Shown here: positions 37,823-42,725 of the stretch, one piece after another
Layout of the letters: every line of letters begins with the position of its first letter
Numbering within the stretch: the stretch's first letter is position 1
Assembly (NCBI GenBank): GCA_037440105.1
Contig: JBBIUS010000005.1
Location: 1 to 42,725 of the forward strand
Source of the DNA: JBBIUS01 sp037440105
GTDB taxonomy: Bacteria > Patescibacteriota > Patescibacteriia > XYB2-FULL-38-15
DNA: 42,725 bases
Direction: 5' to 3'
Translations under genes and position numbers: made by a program
Notes under the pieces: generated by a model
What the model saw: the letters and a program-made list of their open reading frames with translations, nothing else
Database searches by the model: none
Told to the model about the DNA's origin: nothing

Positions 37823-38821
37823 CTATTTTATCCCTACAAATCTTAATAGTTTGCTTAAAATTTTTTTCTTGTTTAATTCAACAAAAAGCAGAGTCCAAGT
37901 TGAGAATTGGAAAGTGACAAGACCAGCGCCGATTAAAATTGTGAAAAATAGCCAACCCAAAATTGTTAAAAGCAAGGTAAAGGTGAAAATAAATTGGAGG
38001 TTTAAATAATAAAGACTCGCGAGAAGAAGAACAAACGGAATCGCGAGTATGCCAGCGGTAAAGACAAAAACGATTCCTACTCCTAAGGAAATTAAAAATA
38101 AAATTAAAGCTGTCTCTAATGAAACAAGCCAGTTTTTAACAAAGAGATTCCAACTCGCCCGGATCGCTTCAAAGAATTTAAGATTTTTAATGACAACAAA
38201 GGCTGAAGCATAAATTACGAGCATTGAGACAACAATAGCTAAAGCAATAAAAATTACAAAAGTGGTAAGGTAAAGTAATAGATTTTGTATAAGCGGACCA
38301 TTATTTTTTTCTAAGATCAAAAGGGTTGAAATGCTAATAAGAAGCAGAAAGGCGAAGACCAGACCGCGGGCCAAAACATTTAAGCCAAAAATCTGCCAGA
38401 AGAATTTTTTCCCTAAAGTCCATCCTTCTTTGAAATTTATTTTTTTTCTTCCGCTGATTTTAGCAACACTAGCGATTAGAGCTCCGCGCGAGACAACGGC
38501 TAACCAAATTATCAAAATTAAAAAAGCCAAACAGCCAAAAAGAATTAAGGAGATGACAACTAAAGCAATTTGATTTTGGGCGATTTGATTTGAAAAGTCG
38601 TTCCACAAAATAACAATTTGAGTCCAAACGTTGCGAGAAATTAAAATTTTTTCTTCTGTCCTAGTAATTTTAAAAAATCCTTTAACTAAAATTTCATAAA
38701 TGCTGCCGTTGCCGAGCAGGGCGGCAAAAAAGCCAAAGAGCCACAAAAATTTATTTTGCCAAGTAATTTCCCAGGCTCTTTTTAAAATTCGGCGGTAAAC
38801 GGGGGTTGGTTTTTTAAACAT
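37823..38821 (-). CDS. Multi-pass membrane protein, unknown
   Basis: 332 residues. Six to seven hydrophobic segments (about 22-40, 78-105, 140-160, 168-200, 225-255, 265-310). The N-terminus YRRILKRAWEITWQNKFLWL followed by FGFFAALLG resembles a widespread group of uncharacterised membrane proteins with a cytoplasmic amphipathic start. Ribosome site TAGGAGGAATT precedes the ATG; its GGAGG is also the end of the inverted array at 38833. Downstream of ftsH on the same strand. Confidence 0.8.
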   Translation of the reverse strand: MFKKPTPVYRRILKRAWEITWQNKFLWLFGFFAALLGNGSIYEILVKGFFKITRTEEKILISRNVWTQIVILWNDFSNQIAQNQIALVVISLILFGCLAFLILIIWLAVVSRGALIASVAKISGRKKINFKEGWTLGKKFFWQIFGLNVLARGLVFAFLLLISISTLLILEKNNGPLIQNLLLYLTTFVIFIALAIVVSMLVIYASAFVVIKNLKFFEAIRASWNLFVKNWLVSLETALILFLISLGVGIVFVFTAGILAIPFVLLLASLYYLNLQFIFTFTLLLTILGWLFFTILIGAGLVTFQFSTWTLLFVELNKKKILSKLLRFVGIK

Positions 38822-38832
38822 AATTCCTCCTA

Positions 38833-38904
38833 TCCTACGAAATTACGAAATTTTTACGAAAGTACGAAATTAAATTTTTCGTATTTTGTAAATTTTTCGT
38901 AGGA
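38833..38904. repeat. Inverted array between ftsH and the membrane-protein gene
   Basis: TCCTACGAAA (38833-38842) / TTTCGTAGGA (38895-38904) with further TACGAAA-type units inside, the same unit style as in the 16S leader array. Confidence 0.88.
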
Positions 38905-38907
38905 GGG

Positions 38908-40719
38908 TTATGTAAATATAGCCTCAAACTCTTCTTTTTCCAAGGTTTCTTTTTCCAAAAGTTTCTCAACAATTTTTTCTAATGTTTCTTTTTTCTTTTT
39001 AATAATTTCGCGAGCTGTTTTGATAGCGTTGTTGATTAAGTGGTTAATTTCTTGGTCAATTGCTTCAGCCGTCTTTTCGCTGTAGTCGCGCTGTTCATGA
39101 ATTTCTCTACCCAAGAAAATTAATTCTTCTTTTTCGCCAAAAGTTCGTGGTCCCAATTTCTCGCTCATGCCAAATTCGGTTATCAGCTTTCTTGCTAGGC
39201 GAGTGGCTTGTTTTAGATCATTTGCCGCTCCAGTTGTAACTTCGCCAAAGGTTTCTTTTTCAACTGTGTGGCCTGCCAGCATTACGGCTAAGTCATCAAT
39301 AAATTCTGATTTTGTGTAAAGATGCTTATCCTCTGTTGGCATCTTTAAAGTGTAGCCGGCAGCCAAGCCGCGGGAGATAATTGAAACTTTTTGGACCGGA
39401 TCAGCATTTGGCAATTCATGGGCAACAAGGGCATGAGCTGCCTCATGGTAAGCAGTAATTTTTCTTTCCCGCTCTGAAAGAATATGGCTTTTTCGTTCTG
39501 GGCCAAGAAGAACTTTTTCAACGCTTTCTTTAATTTCTTGCATGCCTATTTTATTTCTGTTGCGCCTGGCAGCAAGAATAGCTGCTTCGTTTAAGAGGTT
39601 TGCTAAATCAGCTCCGGAAAAACCTGGCGTGCGTTCAGCAATTTTTCGGAGATCAACATCTTGAGTTAGCGGTTTGCCTTTGGCATGAATTTTTAAAATA
39701 GCTTCTCTATCATTGATATCTGGTTCATCTAAAATAACCCGCCGATCAAAACGGCCCGGTCTAAGAAGAGCTGGATCAAGGACATCCGGTCGATTGGTCG
39801 CAGAAAGGACAATAACGCCTAAATTTGGGTCAAATCCGTCCATTTCAACCAAAATCTGATTTAAGGTTTGTTCTCGCTCGTCGTGACTGCCGCCCAAGCC
39901 AGCGCCTCTTTGTCTGCCAACCGCATCAAGTTCGTCAATAAAAATAATGCAAGGTGCGTTTTTCTTTGCTTTAGCAAATAAGTCACGCACTCTCGCTGCG
40001 CCGACGCCAACAAACATTTCAACGAATTCTGAACCAGAGATGTTTAAAAAAGGGACATTCGCTTCTCCAGCCACGGCTTTTGCCAAGAGTGTTTTTCCTG
40101 TGCCAGGGCTGCCGACGAGAAGGACACCTTTGGGAATTTTGGCTCCTAAGGCAGTAAATTTTTTTGGGTTTTTTAAAAATTCAACAACTTCTTGCAATTC
40201 TTCTTTCGCTTCCTTTACTCCGGCAACATCTTTAAAAGTAATTCTATTTTTTGGATTTTTTGGGGCTTCTCTTGCTCTTGATTCTCCAAACATCAAGGCG
40301 CGGGTGTTGGCTCCTTGGACTTGCCTCATCATAAAATAGATAAACGCGGCAATAAGAATGAAGGGGATTAAAAAGGGGAGCAGGGTCTCTGCCCATAGAG
40401 TTAAGCCGCTTTTCCCTTTTACTGCTATTTCAATCTTTTTGATTTTTTCTGGGTCAACATTGTAGTTCTTGAAAAGAGTGCTGAGCGATTCGTTTGGCTC
40501 CTTTTGAACAATTTCTCGTTCATTGTTATTTAAAGTTATATTAAGTTTGTCTCCTTCAATCTCAATTTTTCTGATTTGTTCTTGCTCAACTTGTTCAATC
40601 ATTTTTTGAATGTCGATTCGCTCTACTTTTTGAGATGTAAAATCAGCCGTATTAAAAAGAGCGGTGATTGCTAAAAAAACTATTAAGAGTATTAAAAAAT
40701 TTTTTAACAAGTTTTTCAT
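38908..40719 (-). CDS. ftsH: ATP-dependent zinc metalloprotease FtsH
   Basis: 603 residues, full length. Membrane helices at about 7-25 and 108-130 frame a periplasmic domain. AAA+ module: TFKDVAGVKEAKEELQEVVE, Walker A GSPGTGKTLLAKAVAG, Walker B CIIFIDELDAVGRQRG, second region of homology ATNRPDVLDPALLRPGRFDR. Zinc protease: AYHEAAHALVAH and the third ligand region GAANDLKQATR. Degrades membrane and misfolded cytoplasmic proteins. Promoter at 40853-40881 gives a leader of about 130 nt with a perfect 11-bp hairpin. Confidence 0.97.
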   Translation of the reverse strand: MKNLLKNFLILLIVFLAITALFNTADFTSQKVERIDIQKMIEQVEQEQIRKIEIEGDKLNITLNNNEREIVQKEPNESLSTLFKNYNVDPEKIKKIEIAVKGKSGLTLWAETLLPFLIPFILIAAFIYFMMRQVQGANTRALMFGESRAREAPKNPKNRITFKDVAGVKEAKEELQEVVEFLKNPKKFTALGAKIPKGVLLVGSPGTGKTLLAKAVAGEANVPFLNISGSEFVEMFVGVGAARVRDLFAKAKKNAPCIIFIDELDAVGRQRGAGLGGSHDEREQTLNQILVEMDGFDPNLGVIVLSATNRPDVLDPALLRPGRFDRRVILDEPDINDREAILKIHAKGKPLTQDVDLRKIAERTPGFSGADLANLLNEAAILAARRNRNKIGMQEIKESVEKVLLGPERKSHILSERERKITAYHEAAHALVAHELPNADPVQKVSIISRGLAAGYTLKMPTEDKHLYTKSEFIDDLAVMLAGHTVEKETFGEVTTGAANDLKQATRLARKLITEFGMSEKLGPRTFGEKEELIFLGREIHEQRDYSEKTAEAIDQEINHLINNAIKTAREIIKKKKETLEKIVEKLLEKETLEKEEFEAIFT

Positions 40720-40731
40720 AAATACGCAAGT

Positions 40732-40761
40732 AATGAATTTGTATTAATTTACAAATTCATT
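40732..40761. repeat. Hairpin in the ftsH leader
   Basis: AATGAATTTGT / ACAAATTCATT, 11 bp, 8-nt loop; ends 13 nt before the ftsH start codon and may affect translation. Confidence 0.85.
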
Positions 40762-40852
40762 GATTAAATTTATTGTAGCATAACAATTAGTAATAAACAA
40801 TATAAAATTGTTGTTATAGTGTTAACTTTGATTGCATTAAAGATAACTTTAA

Positions 40853-40881
40853 AATTTATCGTTATTTTCTTTTTTTGTCAA
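40853..40881 (-). promoter_or_regulatory. Promoter of ftsH
   Basis: Minus strand TTGACA (plus 40876-40881), 17 nt, TAAATT (plus 40853-40858). Confidence 0.7.
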
Positions 40882-41113
40882 GATTAATGCGTGTAGTAAC
40901 AGCGGAGAAAGCAAAAATAAATGCGGACTCACACCAAAATAAACAAAAAAAAGATTTGCCTTCTTTTGCGTTTAATCTGCGTATATAGAGTAGGGACGGC
41001 ATTAAAAAAGATACAAAAACAAGAGCGAGTTATCAATGCGTTTCATCTTCTGCAATTTTTTAGATGCGTTGGCTATCAAACGCGATGTTTTTAATTATTT
41101 AAAGATAAAAAAT
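40882..41113. other. Intergenic, ftsH promoter to rpsA terminator
   Basis: About 230 bp without a credible ORF. Scattered GATGCGTT / AATGCGTTT and CTGCGT-like words recall degenerate array units, but I find no clear promoter or stable fold. Confidence 0.4.
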
Positions 41114-41157
41114 AAAAATGACCTTCTACGGCCGATCGGCTACAGAAGGTCATTTTT
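41114..41157. terminator. CCGATCGG hairpin acting as rpsA terminator
   Basis: AAAAATGACCTTCT (41114-41127) / AGAAGGTCATTTTT (41144-41157) with inner CCGATCGG (41132-41139). A and T tracts allow termination on both strands. Same design as the elements beside the PaaX/Cas2-like gene, with a different outer stem. Confidence 0.85.
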
Positions 41158-41169
41158 CAAAAATTAATT

Positions 41170-42378
41170 TTAGTGGGTCTTTTCGTCTTTTTCTTCTGTT
41201 TTTGTTGTTTTTTCTCCCGGCGCCTCAGCAGATTTTTCCGGCATTTTTTCTTTTAAAGATTTTAAACTTAATCCTAATCGGTGGTCATTTGGTTCAATTG
41301 AGATAATTTTAAAGTCTAAAACATCGCCGATTTTTGCGACTTCCAGCGGGTTTTGTATCGGTCGATTAGAAAGTTCTGAGATATGGGCCAAGCCGTGGAT
41401 GTCTTTGTCCAATTCAACAAAAAAGCCAAACGGGTTTGCTTTTAAAATTTTTCCTTTGACAATTTGGCCGATTTTATATTTTTCATTGATTTTTTTCCAC
41501 GGGTCTTCGGCCAGCCTTTTCATTGAAAGAAAAATTTTTGAGCCGTCGATGCCGATTATTTGGGCTTTAACATCTTGGCCGATTTTAACAATTTCCTGCG
41601 GGTGGTCAATTCTCTGCCAAGCCAATTCTGAAATATGAATTAAACCTTCTAAATTGTTGAATTTCAAAAAAGCTCCAAAATCAGCCACGGCCGTAATTTT
41701 TCCTGAGACAACATCCCCAATTTTTAAGCCAGAAAGAAAATCTTTTTGCTCTTCTTCCCAAGCCGCTTTTTCTGAAACAATTAATTTTTCTTCGGTCGGC
41801 GAGGCATTAATTACTTTGACTTTTAGAGATTTGCCAATAAACTGTCTGAGTTTTTCTAAAATTTTATTTTTTTCTCCGCCCGGTACTCGTGGGTAGTGCT
41901 CTGGGTTCAGTTGGGAAACAGGTAAAAACCCAGAGACATAGCCAATTGTCATAAGCAAGCCGCCTTTGTTTGCATCAGTGACTTTTGCTTCAATAACCTT
42001 CCCTTCTTTTTGCAGGGCCTCAAGTTCATCCCAGGCTTTTTTCTGCCCAGCGTATCTAAAAGAAAGTTCAATTTCTCCGTTTTCATTTTCTAAATCTATG
42101 ACCGTTGCTTCAACTTCATCTCCTACTTTGAGAGAATTGATTTTTTTAGAATCATGGTAAATTTCATATCCCCTAACTACGCCAGTTCTAAATCCTTCAA
42201 GGTCAAGCCGGATCTCATTTTTGGTTAAACTTATAATTTTTCCTTTAATCGTGTCTCCAATTTTAGGGATTTCAAGAAAATTAGAGTGAGCGGAAAACAA
42301 TTTTTCCAATTTTTGTTCTTCTTTTATTTTTGTTTCGTTTTTTGTTTTTGTGGTTAAGTTTAAATTAGTTAGATCCAT
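41170..42378 (-). CDS. rpsA: Ribosomal protein bS1 (four S1 domains)
   Basis: 402 residues with four S1 OB-fold repeats. Their approximate starts are IGDTIKGKIISLTKNEIRLD (40), GKVIEAKVTDANKGGLLMTI (127), IGDVVSGKITAVADFGAFLK (218) and IGQIVKGKILKANPFGFFVE (303). The third and fourth have the GAF/GFFV...GL(I/A)HISEL signature of mRNA-binding repeats. E. coli S1 has six repeats; four is usual in many Gram-positives and CPR. The acidic C-terminal tail ends TEEKDEKTH. Recruits mRNA to the 30S subunit, which may matter because many genes here lack a Shine-Dalgarno. Confidence 0.93.
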   Translation of the reverse strand: MDLTNLNLTTKTKNETKIKEEQKLEKLFSAHSNFLEIPKIGDTIKGKIISLTKNEIRLDLEGFRTGVVRGYEIYHDSKKINSLKVGDEVEATVIDLENENGEIELSFRYAGQKKAWDELEALQKEGKVIEAKVTDANKGGLLMTIGYVSGFLPVSQLNPEHYPRVPGGEKNKILEKLRQFIGKSLKVKVINASPTEEKLIVSEKAAWEEEQKDFLSGLKIGDVVSGKITAVADFGAFLKFNNLEGLIHISELAWQRIDHPQEIVKIGQDVKAQIIGIDGSKIFLSMKRLAEDPWKKINEKYKIGQIVKGKILKANPFGFFVELDKDIHGLAHISELSNRPIQNPLEVAKIGDVLDFKIISIEPNDHRLGLSLKSLKEKMPEKSAEAPGEKTTKTEEKDEKTH

Positions 42379-42396
42379 ATTAAGAATTAGAATTTG

Positions 42397-42499
42397 AACC
42401 TTCTGCGTTTACCTGCGTTTACTTCTGCATTCTTCTACGAGGACAAGAATGAAGTAGAAGCGGATTAATGCAGATAATCACGCGGATTTACAGAAGGTT
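42397..42499. repeat. Inverted array in the rpsA leader
   Basis: Ends AACCTTCTG (42397-42405) / CAGAAGGTT (42491-42499); inner CTTCTAC / GTAGAAG (42432-42438, 42454-42460); tandem CTGCGTTTAC units. Lies between the rpsA promoter and start codon, so it is transcribed in the leader. Confidence 0.85.
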
Positions 42500-42563
42500 T
42501 TAGAACTTTACTCCTTTCTTTTTGAGATAAACCTCCCACTTTGCAGAGTGTGAGGATAAAATA

Positions 42564-42592
42564 ATATTACAACATCTTTTATTTTTTGACAA
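42564..42592 (-). promoter_or_regulatory. Promoter of rpsA
   Basis: Minus strand TTGTCA (plus 42587-42592), 17 nt, TAATAT (plus 42564-42569); leader of about 180 nt. Confidence 0.65.
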
Positions 42593-42672
42593 GAAAGGCG
42601 TATTTACTCATCTAAAATGTAACTAAAGGCACCCTGGTTCTGTCATTTAAAAAGGTAACCCAAAGGTGATAA

Positions 42673-42713
42673 GCTTGTAAGTTGTCTATTTAACTAATAA
42701 TTAACTTACAAGC
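42673..42713. repeat. Hairpin at the right window edge
   Basis: GCTTGTAAGTT (42673-42683) / AACTTACAAGC (42703-42713), 11 bp with a 19-nt loop, followed by ATGATGG. Possibly the end of a mobile element entering from the right. Confidence 0.6.
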
Positions 42714-42725
42714 ATATGATGGATA

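Overview
The window reads as chromosomal DNA of a Patescibacteria/CPR-type bacterium, probably Parcubacteria-like. The grounds are an AT-rich genome, seven T4SS-type small pilins in a row, short housekeeping proteins, a 16S rRNA with two hairpin-bounded insertions and no linked 23S, an SMC without a hinge, VanW and PaaX/Cas2-like proteins, and standard stop codons including TGA. The taxonomic call is inference.

Layout. 1-700: end of a membrane protein and a GtrA-like protein. 760-4070: a G+C-richer accessory block of small lipoproteins with strong promoters, Shine-Dalgarno sites and terminators, interrupted by an internally deleted transposon. 4100-9800 (minus): seven T4SS pilin paralogues and an orphan solute-binding protein, with two four-helix-bundle cassettes (one broken) among them. 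9800-16150: a GxxExxY cassette, GalU, a DUF4870-like protein, tRNA-Ser with a duplicated 3' end, an Asp-Gly repeat lipoprotein, Wzy-like and Wzx-like polysaccharide proteins. 16200-20950: SpoIID-like protein, PH-domain protein, RuvB. 20980-23230: tRNA-Ile and solitary 16S rRNA. 23500-29600: trmD, khpA, rpsP, smc, then rbfA, nrnA, clpP. 29650-30580: two candidate structured RNAs and a lipoprotein. 30590-42380: VanW, DUF3006, Hsp20, tRNA-Glu, TsaD, PaaX/Cas2-like, TsaE, PilB, a membrane protein, FtsH and S1.

Most striking is a repeat system. At least a dozen loci carry short tandem arrays of a 7-nt unit (occasionally 8-10 nt), each locus with its own unit sequence. Arrays sit in frame inside conserved genes (three in tsaD, two in trmD, one in tsaE, two in the wzy-like gene), directly against start codons, and on both sides of the four-helix-bundle and GxxExxY genes, usually in opposite orientation. 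This suggests a class of mobile cassettes and gene-less derivatives that share a style of end rather than a sequence.

Functional themes are surface polysaccharide export, pilus/secretion, cell-wall remodelling (SpoIID, VanW), surface lipoproteins, and basic translation and proteolysis.
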